Positions 1 to 11,600 of a DNA stretch of 64,000 bases are shown in pieces; the first letter of the stretch is position 1; every line of letters starts with the position of its first letter. Source of the DNA: Hippasteria phrygiana (Eukaryota > Echinodermata > Asteroidea > Valvatida > Goniasteridae). The stretch covers positions 558,001 through 622,000 of the forward strand of contig JAZGUH010000155.1 of the NCBI GenBank assembly GCA_037893225.1, in the 5' to 3' direction. Both the position numbers and the translations under genes were made by a program. The notes below the pieces were generated by a model. It had not been told where the DNA came from, did no database searches, and saw nothing but the letters and a program-made list of their open reading frames with translations.

Positions 1-107
1 ACCTTGTTTACTTTATGCGTATTTTCATGTAAAAAATAAAACCAGGGGGTTCGTCCAACGTCGCGCTCGTCTAAGCTCCATTCGGGCTGAAGAGTAGCCT
101 AGCTTAA

Positions 108-587
108 AGGTATAGTGTACACGATTGGTATAATCCTCCAATTTTTTTTACTGAATTATTGCGAAATGCCTTACTAGACTGTAAGTTAATTGTAGTCTCA
201 ATCATCCTGTGAAATGATGGCACCAGGTGTGCTGTCGTTGTCAAGAAAAGTGGAAATTTATATCGTTTTCCAACGATTTCCAGCTGGAAATCGTTGGAAA
301 ACTGCCCTTTAGCCTTTAGTCAAGGCGCGCGTGGCTACCTGGACAAGTGGCGCGCCCCGGACTGGCATTCGGGGCGCGTCACGCGGGCCAGTAAGCCACG
401 CGCGCCTTGACTAAAGGCTATCATCCGCCTTACAGTTGAAAACGAGCGCCGTTTTTATCTCGTTTTTTAGCCATCCAACAACGCAAAACCTTGAACAGGT
501 CAGTGGAACGATATTTCCTATAAAATACTAATCCCCAAATCCGCCCATTTCTGAAAATTACAACAATGACCAATCATAATACTTCCT
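108..587 (+). mobile_element. MITE family A, copy 1 (TTAA-flanked, GC-palindrome core)
   Basis: TTAA at 104-107 and at 588-591 bracket a 480 bp element that begins AGGTATAGTGTACA. It contains a 36-bp perfect palindrome (266-301, centre CAGCTG) and a second GC-rich inverted repeat with arms near 311-342 and 390-421 (TAGCCTTTAGTCAAGG and its complement). It has no coding capacity. Precise TTAA duplications point to a piggyBac-like integrase acting in trans. Copies at 50062, 59807, 19320, 20755, 25433 and 63705 share its ends. Confidence 0.75.
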
Positions 588-1121
588 TTAAAACCCCAAA
601 CTTTGAGGCTGGGGATGTCTAGCAAAAAACAAAAAGAACCAAGGACAGCGCATGTGAAAATGTACATACAACCAATTCAGTGTCTTTTGGAGATACATAA
701 ATATATTGTAGCGGAAAAGTCAAATCGAATCGGCAAAAACATCGTCTTATCTCATTTAATCGGTTGATATGAAGCCAAAAGTTAGAGTACTTCCATTCAA
801 GAAGTCGGTGGCGAAGCCGAACATTTTTTTCGACCGACCCAACCTCTTTTCCAGTTTTACCTGTCCGAGGGCAACACAAATTTTGCTTGCCTCATTGGGA
901 CTCCTTTTATACAACTATCATACAGTAGTGCATGCCATGCTCGTATAACGGCGCGACCATTCCACACTTATACGCGCTATATAAAGCGAGTCTTTCGTTT
1001 CATTCGTCACGAACTGGCTCATTGGTGGCCCCAGCCCGTCCATCACGGCCTGCAAGGTTTGACCGATAATCCAAACACATACGTGTGATACAAACCAGTT
1101 GTCACGTCGCCCCGCTGGACA

Positions 1122-1130
1122 TGGGTGGTC
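1122..1130 (+). promoter_or_regulatory. Perfect Gli/Ci consensus, upstream
   Basis: TGGGTGGTC is the exact 9-bp Gli/Cubitus interruptus binding consensus. It lies about 4 kb upstream of the putative Patched promoter, in sequence that I could not assign to a repeat. Patched is a known direct Hedgehog target in flies and vertebrates. About 0.5 perfect sites would be expected by chance in this window, so one site alone is weak evidence. Confidence 0.4.
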
Positions 1131-1442
1131 GCCCAATCAAAATCATAAACAACACAACAAAACGACCCGAATGATTTCAATTTGGGTTTCAGTTCATTTT
1201 GACGATGGTGGGGTGTTATATAGCACCTTTACGCCAATAATGCTTGCACTCATGGTCCTTGATGTCTTCGAGACAGGACGAAATTAATGACCCCTGAACA
1301 GTGCTTAACCATGTGGGCAAATACATTTAAAAAGGGGGAAATAAATTCTTGCGTGCTTTGAAGAATCACCAAGTAACACCTTTTGATCCTTGAAGGAAAA
1401 TCATAATTGGTCTGATAATCAGGAACCAAAAACGCCATTTAC

Positions 1443-1466
1443 GAAACACTCTTGTGAGAGTGTTTC
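1443..1466. repeat. Perfect 10-bp hairpin
   Basis: GAAACACTCT, loop TGTG, AGAGTGTTTC. Confidence 0.5.
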
Positions 1467-1554
1467 TCTTAAAAAGACAACACCATTAATACAAATTCAA
1501 ACAGACCATTATGTACTTGGAATGCAAAGCATGCACAAAAAACAAAACCACAAA

Positions 1555-1625
1555 CAAAAAACGAAAAAAAAAAGAAAAACGAAAAACGAAAAACGAAAAA
1601 CGAAAAACCGAAAAACGAAAAACGA
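1555..1625 (+). repeat. Simple repeat (GAAAAAC)n
   Basis: Imperfect tandem AAAAACG units make an A-rich, low-complexity tract. It explains the lysine-rich open frame that crosses it. Confidence 0.85.
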
Positions 1626-2019
1626 CATCAACAAACACATGTAAACTCGTTCTATACAAGGTCAGGTGAGTAAAAAAACCGCATTTTTTTTATATCAAAG
1701 TCAATTTTATTATAAATATAATATTTGTGCCCAAAATTGATTTTACCAGAATTATGTCACGGCTATTGTGAATAGATCACGCAAATTTCATTAATGTGCA
1801 ACTAAGCATTGTGATTATTTAAGCACTTGTTCAGTGTGTCCTCAATTCATTACCGTTCCAAGCTCTTGGAGTAGACAATAACCAGCACAGCTACTTACAA
1901 TGTACCTCCTTGCATCCTGGTTGCCTGAAATTATTGCGTGGCTGCTCTTCCTTCAACTTGAAGTTGCTGATATGAGACGACGGGCCGAATTGTGTATTCA
2001 ACTCAATGGCCTTCAAGTT

Positions 2020-2024
<5 letters not shown>

Positions 2025-2073
<49 letters not shown>

Positions 2074-2074
2074 T
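2025..2074 (+). repeat. Microsatellite (TAA)n
   Basis: About 16 perfect trinucleotide units. Both strands stay open through it (poly-Asn, poly-Ile), which creates false ORFs. Confidence 0.95.
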
Positions 2075-2262
2075 ACCGGCGATGGGTCATTAGGGAGACT
2101 TTCCCATAGACTTGTGCACAACTTTTTTTCTGACTTTAATGTAACCTAACCCAACTTTCCCCTTATCCTACCCCCACGAATTTCGGTATATTTATGTTTT
2201 GGACCATCCTCTATCGATACAACCCAGTTCCGACAGTAAAATTCTCAATATTTAAAGGGGCT

Positions 2263-2302
2263 GTGACATTAGGGAGACATTTCAATGTCTCCCTAATGTC
2301 AC
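2263..2302. repeat. Perfect 19-bp hairpin
   Basis: GTGACATTAGGGAGACATT and its exact complement are separated by two bases. The motif CATTAGGGAGAC also occurs at 2089, and TGTCTCCTTAAGG follows at 2336, so this may be the remains of a small foldback element. Confidence 0.6.
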
Positions 2303-2889
2303 TAGTCTCCTTAAGGTAATAAGAATGATGACAAAATGTCTCCTTAAGGGACCATTAACAGGTATAACGCTTTCCATGTCATAATGGCATCTCAAAGTGC
2401 TGTATAATTATTACAAATAAATGTACATAAACACTCCTAAAAATACACTTATGTAATTAAAAACCAAATAAATTTAAGTACACGTAGTTAAAAATACTGT
2501 TTAAAAAAAGTTTTCAAAGAAGTTTTGAAAATATCAACACTATCAGCAGAACGTAATGCTGCTGGCAGCCTATTTCATAGTCGTGGAGCAAAACGTTGGT
2601 TTTTATCGCCTAAAAGTGCTCAGCTGTTTCCTGTATACCATTGGTGGAACACACGTCCTTCTCTCTAAAAGTCGGTTCAACTTTAGTCCAAAACAAAAAC
2701 GTCCTATACAAAGCATGTACATGTACATGTACATGTATACCTAAGTGGTGTGACGTTTGTAAAGCTACAAAATAATAATAAATTACGTGATTTGCATCAC
2801 AATTGCCAGCTTTTGTCCCTTTCCCTTCCCTAACCCATTATAACACCCTTGCCAACAACTCCTCCGGCTTGTGTAATCTACATGATACT

Positions 2890-2913
2890 CCCCCCCCCCC
2901 CCCCCCCCCCCCC
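2890..2913 (+). repeat. Poly-C run, 24 bases
   Basis: Uninterrupted C homopolymer. Its length is liable to assembly error. Confidence 0.95.
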
Positions 2914-5099
2914 GACTCAGACAGATCAAGAGTCACATGGATGATAAATTCAAAATTAATTTTACAATATATGTAAACATGCATGACTGTCTAAATATTG
3001 AAGAAAAGTAGGAAAAAATGTTTGACCTGAACGTCAGGTTTGCAACGTGATTGGCGCATTGTCCGCTAGAGAAAGCCCGGCCCCCAAAACCCCTGTACTG
3101 CATGCGCCCGCTGCGGACGTAATAAGTTAACGTACGTACATATGCGACGACCGCCTTATACTGCATAATATGGTCTATACGCTATTAGGACTGGCGCGTG
3201 AACCACCAAAATAATGGCGAATGACGTACGTATGACGTAGTAGACATTTTCGTTCTCCTTTTCCCTAATTTGATATATCGTTCACATTTTGTAAATTGAA
3301 ATGAAAAATAATATTTTGCTAAAAGTTTGTATCTACATTTCAGTAAAAAAAACAGCGTCAAAACAAATTATTTCAAGAAAACTACTCGCTTTACACGTTA
3401 AAGCTCCTATTCGAGGTGCCCGGAAGTTCGGTTTCTCGTAAACTCTCGTACGTTCTCGAGGTCAACTTACACGCTCTGTAGAATAGTGTGTTTTTTCGCG
3501 CTCCGGTCAGGAATGTGGCCAAACCCCAACGACTTTTGTCAGTCTCTTATTTAGTATTCGAAATGTCGAAATAATCAAAGGGAATCTAGGAAATTATGAC
3601 CACAAACGGGACTATATTTTTTATATTTAGATATGGGCATACCTTTTTAATTTCCAATTACTTGACTTTTTGGGGATAGACATGACAATGTCACGTGGCC
3701 TTCTCATAAAATAGCCGTCTGCTAAAACCAAAGTTGTCAAAAGCTATCTACTCTCGGTTTGTGCAGAAATGAAAGTGATCAGTCGGTCCATCGGTCAAGG
3801 TTTCAATACCTCAATTTATTCACAAGTTGGTCAACTCATTCTCGTTGCGGTAGCAGGTTTTGAGGGCGAAGGGGGATTGAAGTTTCCCCGTGTTTCTGCG
3901 GTTGAATCTATCGATCCATCCAGCCACTGCAAAAGTAAACCTTACACAGCCGCGTGGAAATCCTCAAAAAATAAACCGGGCCACCCAAGAAGCTTGCGCA
4001 AGGCGCCTGCGCAAAACACCACTGCTATGCTCTGGTACGGTGTGTGCAGTCCTACCAGCAGCGGTATGCCAAGACCGGCTTGCGTCGGAGCAGTTTTCAT
4101 TTTTAGTTAACCGATTCAAACTGTTCTACTTAACAAACGACGTCTGCCAGACCGGAGATTACAACTTAACAAAACAAAGAATGTGTAGTGTTGAACTCAT
4201 CTCTTCTCGGCATTCGAAATTGAAGATATACCAAAGAAAACCTCTGAACATTTTCTAGGTTGAATTCGTAATATATTTATTATTCTAGGCCTATACGAAA
4301 GCCAACATTTACTCAAAGAGAAGAAAAAAGAGGAATGTCGGGAAGAGGTATAATAATTCTCAAGTCATGTTTGGGTGTTTTCCGTTCGAGGGCATTGTCT
4401 TATAAGAGCAACAACACCGCCAGAAATCAAAGTTATCCAACTTGTTATTTACGATGTTTTAACGTGTAGTCCAAACAGCCAGCCGTTCACTGACCTACTG
4501 CTGAAAAGGTGACAAATACCGCGTGAAGAAGTAAACAATATTTGGAGTAATACTTTACAAAATCTTAGGATTTTCCTGCTTGAACTGGTACATGTACAAG
4601 GTTTTTGGTATCGCCAATACTATACACCACCAGCTAGGTATAAATAGTAATTTTATCTGAGTCAGAAAAAAAAAAAAATCTAATTTGAATATCCGCCCAA
4701 CATGATCTGTTTGACAACAGCTATCTTTGTTGTATTTTGCGAACTTACGGTATTTTCTTGATTCTTGCAGAAGGAAAGCGTCTATTTTTGACTTGTGAAT
4801 GCGAGGTTTTCTTAACTTTTTTTTATACAATTTACACTGGCAAACGGGCTTTAGTATAGTGCCACATGACAGAGCAAACTCCTCCTCGGGTCTATCCCAT
4901 CCTGTGATGATATCTTACATCATCCACAGCATCAACTGTCCGACTTCTCACTTTCTTAGAATGTCGATCCTCAGTTACACTAGCCCGACTTGCGTGCCGA
5001 CTTCCAAGAGACATTTTAATCCATTGCGGAGTAAATGATGTTTATGCGGTGCGCGCTGAAAGGCCCATGCCAAGCTTTGCCCGCTCCTTCCCGCATGCG

Positions 5100-5570
5100 G
5101 AGTGCCTCAACTTGTGTGGTCTTGGGCCTTTCTTCTCCAGTTGCGAGGCAACTGATGACATGCTGTGTTGCAGGAACAAAACGGACCGTCCTCGGCCCAA
5201 TCAGGTACCGGGAACCTGACCCAGTGTGGCGGCCATTTGACAGGGAGGGCGGGGCTTGGGGCGCTTCGAGGCCAACCGAAAAACCCCACCACCGTGGTAA
5301 TTCAGTTCCTTCAATGTGACGTGATAGGGAGAGCTGTGTGATGTGTTGTATGCATGTACATGTATGCAAGCTAGCAGTACTGTAGTCGGCATACTGTAAA
5401 AACGTGCACCGGTAGTGTGATGCCCATCTAGCAAGGACCCTTGAGTTTACCGCTTTACACACGCACACGCTGGATGGACAAGATGCTTGAAAACTGGGAT
5501 TTCTATACCGCGATTATGGACGATAGGAACAGTTGTTTGGAATTTCCATCGGTCCTATGAATGGCCAACG
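5100..5570 (+). promoter_or_regulatory. ptch1: Putative Patched core promoter and 5' UTR
   Basis: This is the CpG-bearing stretch just before the start codon. Seen: an X-box-like palindrome GTTGCGAGGCAAC (5140-5152), a CCAATCA box (5197-5203), a YY1-like GGCGGCCATTT (5228-5238) and a GC box GGGCGGGGC (5247-5255). These four lie within about 115 bp and 315-430 bp upstream of the ATG, and no TATA box is obvious. TGTGTGGTC at 5113-5121 differs by one base from the Gli consensus. The transcription start is not determined; it is inferred to lie after the GC box, around 5260-5470. Confidence 0.5.
5474..5560 (+). other. Upstream ORF in the Patched leader
   Basis: This frame has ATG at 5474, 28 codons and a TGA that ends 10 bases before the main start at 5571. 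It contains a second in-frame ATG at 5516. The first ATG has G at +4 but T at -3, so initiation may be partial. If the transcription start lies upstream of it, the frame could restrain translation of Patched or act as a leader. It is not known to be conserved. Confidence 0.35.
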
Positions 5571-5609
5571 ATGGAGCGTTGGGCAGCCCCTGCCACGCCG
5601 GATTCCCAG
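5571..5609 (+). CDS. ptch1: Patched exon 1, coding part with start codon
   Basis: This exon encodes [13 protein letters not shown] and ends at CAG followed by the donor gttaga, in phase 0 with exon 2. The ATG at 5571 has A at -3 and G at +4. The two nearer upstream ATGs (5557 and 5561) have poor context and reach the donor in the wrong phase. The frame upstream of 5571 stays open back to a TGA at 5442 but has no other ATG, so 5571 is the only usable start in this exon. Patched N-termini diverge strongly, so similarity gives no help. The choice rests on phase, Kozak context and the donor. An alternative first exon elsewhere cannot be excluded. Confidence 0.7.
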
Positions 5610-8600
5610 GTTAGACAAATCGTAAACGATGGAAAACACAGTCGGAAAGCTTCTTAGATGATTGTCATTTGTTATTGTAGAGATGGGTATTCCATCTCTC
5701 GATCGGGCCGGGCGAACAGCGCCGGGTGTGTTCTGCTTGTGTGGCGGGGTTCCACGCCGATCGCCGGCACGGGCCCGGTGGTATGCTAAATATCATGCCT
5801 TGTGAGCCCGCGTGCTATCAGGGTGTTCGGTACGCACGGAGTTCATCAAAAACAGTTACATGTATAGCTAGCTGTCTCTAATGGATTTTTTGTTACCTCT
5901 TTGTTCCAGGATGGAAGGCTGCCTACCCCGGAACCGCCAGGAGATTATGTTTACGAAGAACTGCTCACAAGAACAAGTTGGTGCAATGCAGAGTACGCAT
6001 ACAGAGAGATAGAACGGGTGAGGGGAATTGTCTTTACAACTTTATTTTCCCCCCATGTGAATGCGAATGCCCAAAGATGACCCAATTATTGTCGTGGGGG
6101 ATGGCACTTCTATTTAATTGTGCTGCAGAGATCTTTTCTGGCTGACTATTGGCAGGGTGTAATGCACCGTGTTCGGCACCGAACAGGCTAGTTAAATCCC
6201 CTTCACAGTCACCACAAACATGCCAGGAAATTATTATCCGAATATGAACGCAGTTTGTGCAACCAGACAACCCCTCTATCATCAATGATTCATGACTGGC
6301 TCAGAAAAGAATTTATGAATGAATATACATACCATTGGTTAAATTTGATTGGTTGATCATCGGGTGGAAAAAGTAAAATTACGTGAACATTATTAATAAT
6401 GTTAAAATTGATTAATAAAATTTCCAACATGTTAATTTGTCTTAATTAAATCAGTTTTGTCCTTTTTCTAACTATTCAAATATAAGGTTATGAAATAAAA
6501 ATGTATGTTGATTATCATCCGGATAGTTCGAATCAGCACCGGTCGGTATGCCGCATCGCACGGCGTTATTTTCGGTGAGCTTATAAATTGACTGAGGATT
6601 GAATGTTTTCAATTTCGAGTTCATCCGTAAATCATTGATGTGTAAATAAATCAACAAAAGTTTTTTTTTTTTTTTAATGTACCATACTTTCAAAGAAAGC
6701 GGGAATTAATAAACGTCGGTTACAAATTGATAAAACGTCTGTGAAATCAGATGTGCAGAACATTCAACTTCAAGGACCCGGTGGCACATATGTCACTGTC
6801 AATGTGCGCCGATATGGCTTAGGGTCAAATTCATACCATTGTGTGTTCGGTTTCTTTTTACTCGAAGAGTGTTCTCACAGGCAAGTCTAGTGTGTTAGAA
6901 CTATGTTGTGGTAGTGTTGTGGGCATGAAATTCACATCATAAATCGGGTCATTATTGATTCGAATTCGCCCACGAGTAGGCCTCAAAGAGGCTCGAGTTG
7001 TGGAGGGCCATATGCAGACCCGACGACTAACCCTTCACCGTCATATCTCCCGTTCCTTACCCCACCACCGTCACCCACACCGCAGGGCCGAGCGCAAGGC
7101 AACAAGGCCGCTCTCTGGCTCCGAGCCCGCCTGCAAGCTCTGCTGTTTTACCTCGGCTGCTCGATCCAGCAGCACAGTGGAAAGGTACTCTTCCTGGGAA
7201 TTATCATCATGGGCGCCTTCGCTGTCGGTCTCAAGCAGGCCAGGATCGAAACGAATGTGGAGAAACTTTGGGTGGAAGGTAAGGCAAAGCTGTGTAAAAT
7301 TTGAACGTTGTTGTGCACCTGTTAAATTGTTAGCTTTGAGTTTGAACGTCCTGCTGAACGTAGTCTAGTCGTGTACCTCTCATCTTCACTACTTGTTCTA
7401 GGCAGATTTAATCATATTTGTTTACTACTAACATTGCTTGTAATAACAGAGAAGCCACACCATTAAAAGAGGGTCATTTCATTTTTGACCAAAAAAGGGC
7501 CAACTCCTCAATTAATTTATGTACACTGGCCGAGTCTCAGGACTGCTGTGGAATGTTTTTCCACAACATTGTTGAGTCGGCCATGTTTTCTTGCTGACCC
7601 TGAGCACAATTCCCTGTGTGTGGTCTGTGCACCCACCAACCCAGACATAACTCCTGGAAAGTTTTTTTTTTTCTAGGGCAGGCCAAGTTACTCTGGTTCC
7701 ATGTGTTTGAGCGAATCTAATTATGGGTTCCAAATAAATGTATACGGAATCGTAATGGTTTATTTATCTTTTTCCATTCAGAAACAACACTAGCCAAGGT
7801 CTTTTTTGAGTGATATTTTTGCTTTTAGGGTTTTTAACCAACAATACCAAAGTTTAATTGAAAAGATTCTCAACCTTTTTAGTGGAACTTAGGATTATGA
7901 ACAAAGCTAATAAAAAACAAAGCTAATAAATAAAAGTGTGTGTTTTGAAATGGAACATCAGGCATTTCTGATTTTTCAAGATTATTTTCCAGTAATTTTC
8001 CCGCCCCCCCCCCCCCCCCCTGTTTTTTTTTCTTGATGAAAAATGTTTATACTGTAATCAGGCGACCGACCTTTTTAAAGGTCTGTCAAGGTGGTGTCAT
8101 GCCTGAATGCACGCGTGCATTGCAGGTATTCTTACATTTGAGGCACGCGCACACTTTTGCCAAGTTGCAAACAAATGCTGATGGGGCATAGTCAGAGTGC
8201 ATGGAAAAATTAAGATTATGAGTAAACTAATACAAAATATGACCCCAGAATAGGAACAGCTTTTTTACACACTACACATATTATTTCAAACATATTTGTT
8301 CATTTAAAAAAATATTTTTAGGATCTATGGGCCTTTTTACTGTAAACATTCCAGTTGAATTTGCTCTTGGTCTTGGTTTATGTCCTGTTCCTCGGAATAG
8401 AACACCTTCTATACTATAACGTACCACTCAAGAAACTTCCCCAACTGAGCTTGGCATTCTATTATTGGCATGAAATAACTAATTTAAATAGCTTGTGCAG
8501 AACATCGACTCCAACATTTAATGCAGGGCCTAGCTGAAGTCAGCGGTTCCCAGCAGTTGTTCATAATAGGGTCATGTTCCCAGTCAGACCCAGGAAACAC

Positions 8601-11600
8601 TATTTAGGGAGGAATGCACATGTGCATTAAATGTGTGCAGTCTCCTTTTTTTCAAGTGCTGAATTTTTGGGCAGTTTTTGTAACCTGAAGTTCTTCAAGA
8701 AAATGTACAACCAGTTGAAAGTTGTGACAAAGAAAAAATGAAGGTGGTTTTATACATAAAAACCTTCAAAGGTTACATCAAAGTGAGAAAAACTATTTAA
8801 AAAAGTGTTTTTAATTCTGCTCTGTGACCAAACTGAAAACTTAAAAAGTCATAACCAAATTTGAAATGTTTGGCCTGGTACAAATTTCCTTAGAGCCACA
8901 AAATTAAGCGAAAAAAAGAGCATTCACCCTAAAGCTGCTATGGTTGGAAAGATCATGTACAGGATCATTCCTTGAAATTGTGTCATTACATTGTGTGAAA
9001 ATAATTGACAAATCATTTCAGGGCTTTAGAAAAAGTCAGAACATTAGAAAATTAGAAAATTCAGAGTCTGTATAGTGCTTTGGCTGCTTTTTAATTTTAT
9101 ACATTGTATACAATGTATGTTCATTTACTTTTTAAAAGAAAATTCCTTTTGTAATTTAAGTACATGTACATGTATCTCCCCATTCTCATTCCCATTCTCA
9201 AGTTTCTCCTTACATCTTCCCTTCAACCTCACCCAATTCTCCCTAACCCTGCCTCCGTCCCCTTTGTTTCTCAAAAATTGATGTATTTTTATCTGCAACT
9301 TCATACACGTGTGGCAATTTTTAATTTTCAATTCTGTATTTGTTATTCGTATACAATTCTGCTGCTGGTAGTGAAAAATAGTTAAAATGCATTTTCAATA
9401 AACCATTTATCTTTCATAATGTAAAAATAGCAGAAACTGCAAGTAGAACAACAGACCCTTATTTCTAAGGAGGTGTTTGTATTGTAAATTGGCTTTAAAA
9501 TCCAGTGTGCCCTCAATCCATGCACTCAACAGTGTTTGTGGGTTGAATCTGTTTACTATTTACAAATGTATGTAATTTATTGTCTGTGTGTTACAGTGTA
9601 GGTAAACAGGATAAAGAACAAAAACACTCGGGGAAATAAACTCCCAAGCACAAATTTGCTGGGGGGGGGGGGGGGGGGGACTTAAGAAAATCTTTGCACA
9701 TATTTTTTTAGCCCTGGGACCTGTGACTTTGAAAAGTCCGATTGGCATTCATAGGTTTACTCAATTGCTCAAGTGGAGTGTTTTAACTTACAGTTATGCC
9801 CCAAATTATTCATACCCATGCCAAATTTGGGGTATTGTGAATCATTTTATTTATTATTTCTACTTTTATGCCAATGATGTGAAACCAAAATATATGTAGA
9901 TTTGTACATGCCAACTAAAAGTCATTAAGTCAAGCCTAAGTTTCGCCAATCCAGTATGAGAGAAAAGCAAACTACCAGATTGTTCATAGGGTATGAATAA
10001 TTTTGGGCATAACTGTAGATACTGGGAGCAGGGTAAACTCTCATTACAGGTGCAATATGGCACACATCTTAACAATAGTGTGGGGGGGAAATACTGTTTC
10101 TCCTTCCAGTAAATTGAGTGTGGAATAATGAACTACACACGGGGCCTGTAAGTACAGGGAAGTCATTTTTGGGAGGAGTGCCTAAGGCAAGGTTGTTTGT
10201 AACATGCCCATATATTCCTCTTACTTTCTACCTGAGCCCATCATGTTTGAGGTATAATTTCCTTTTTTGGAACAGGTCCGGCTAACGTGTGGTATTAATT
10301 TCAATCAAAAATGGGAGAATGAAGAGAGGTGGGGTTGCAGTGTCAAATTGCAAATGTGGATAATTTTCTTCATGTTGTCTGTACTTTCAAATATCTCTTC
10401 AATATTTTTTTTAACCTTGGTTGTCAGTGATCATTCAATACAGGCATGCAACTTGTCCTCGGATCAGCTGATTTCCTAATTTTTCACTTTACACTTATGC
10501 CATTGAAAATTGAAAAACACTGTAAAAAGTCTTGTAAAGATTGGAATTTCCTCGTTTTTTTTGTTAATTCCAAGTTTCATGCCTGTCAATATTGCAACCT
10601 CATTGAGTCAATATCATGTACCCACCCCAAAGACTAACGACACTCAGATTAACCACATTTCTCTTTTGCAAACTTTGCTTTACCAGGATTTTTTTAAAGG
10701 AACCATGCAACAGGATTTTAATGACTAAAAATAATACATCCAGAGCCCCGTTTCACACAAGCGCTGGAAGCACACATCTGCAATGATTGGTGCTGGGTGT
10801 CTGACACCCAAGGATGCCTGCGATTTCATCGCAGGCTTTTTCACAATACAACACAGTCCGGTAGCAAACGTCCCTCGTTTTGCAGTGTTTGCATGCGTGG
10901 GTCAGAGGCTATACATGTATCGCTGGTACTGCGATATTCTATAAACGATGACATTTATGGTGCCAGTGATTTTCCCGCACTGTTATTTTTTCCTTTTAAA
11001 AAACAAACAATCACCTTATTTTAGTTTAACGGATTTTGGATGTAAAATTACAGTACTGTGGCCTAGAATATATCACGTGCCCATACTTTTCTTGTTTTAA
11101 CGTAAATTTAAGATGTAAATTTACAAAACCACTTTGTCAAAATGTAATTTCAACATTTTGGTTTTTATGCTTATGAAAATGTTTGTATTCATGAGCCAAA
11201 GCGTGATGTCATTCAAGGCAGAACAGCAGTGTTATAGCTTTGTGTACAAATAACACTTTTCTGCAATTTTCACTTGATTTTCATGACAAAAAAGCCAAGG
11301 ACAAATGACCAATGTTTCTTCAAAACTTGGACTTATTTTTGTCAATCTACCGCAACTTTTCTTTATAATAACAAAATTAAGTCCAATGGAGACACGCGGT
11401 AAACTAACGTCCCAGTCAACTTACCGTGACCTTGATGTAAAACAACCAGGCCGAAAGGGGTCGCGGAAGATATCCGTGCGGCTGCGGAAAGTCATCAGGC
11501 TCGCAATGTGTGACATTCTGCCAGCCTTGAAGGCGAATAAACGTTCTTGTCGCGGTAAATAAAAGTCCAAATAGAAACGCACGGGTAGAATTACGCGAAG

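Larger units (their letters stand above)
588..5099. other. Upstream non-coding interval
   Basis: Apart from the simple repeats, the hairpins and the Gli site at 1122, I recognise nothing. The stretch 3060-3540 is richer in CpG and has TGACGTAC/TATGACGTAG (CRE-like) near 3223. Open frames up to 122 codons occur near 3769-4258 but show no family motif and no splice context, so I do not call a gene. Confidence 0.5.
7279..10744 (+). other. Intron 3, first part, nothing recognised
   Basis: Low-complexity AT-rich sequence with two homopolymer runs and one 16-bp palindrome. I find no exon-like reading frame that would fit Patched between exons 3 and 4. Confidence 0.55.

Noticed and set aside
1891..2121. 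Frames on both strands with poly-Asn or poly-Ile
   Set aside because: Produced by the (TAA)n microsatellite.
3769..4258. Overlapping frames of 113 and 122 codons upstream of Patched
   Set aside because: No family similarity that I recognise, two frames open over the same DNA, and no splice or promoter context.
5016..5468. 150-codon reverse-strand frame over the Patched promoter
   Set aside because: It has no recognisable domain, overlaps the putative core promoter and lies in GC-richer DNA where long frames arise by chance.
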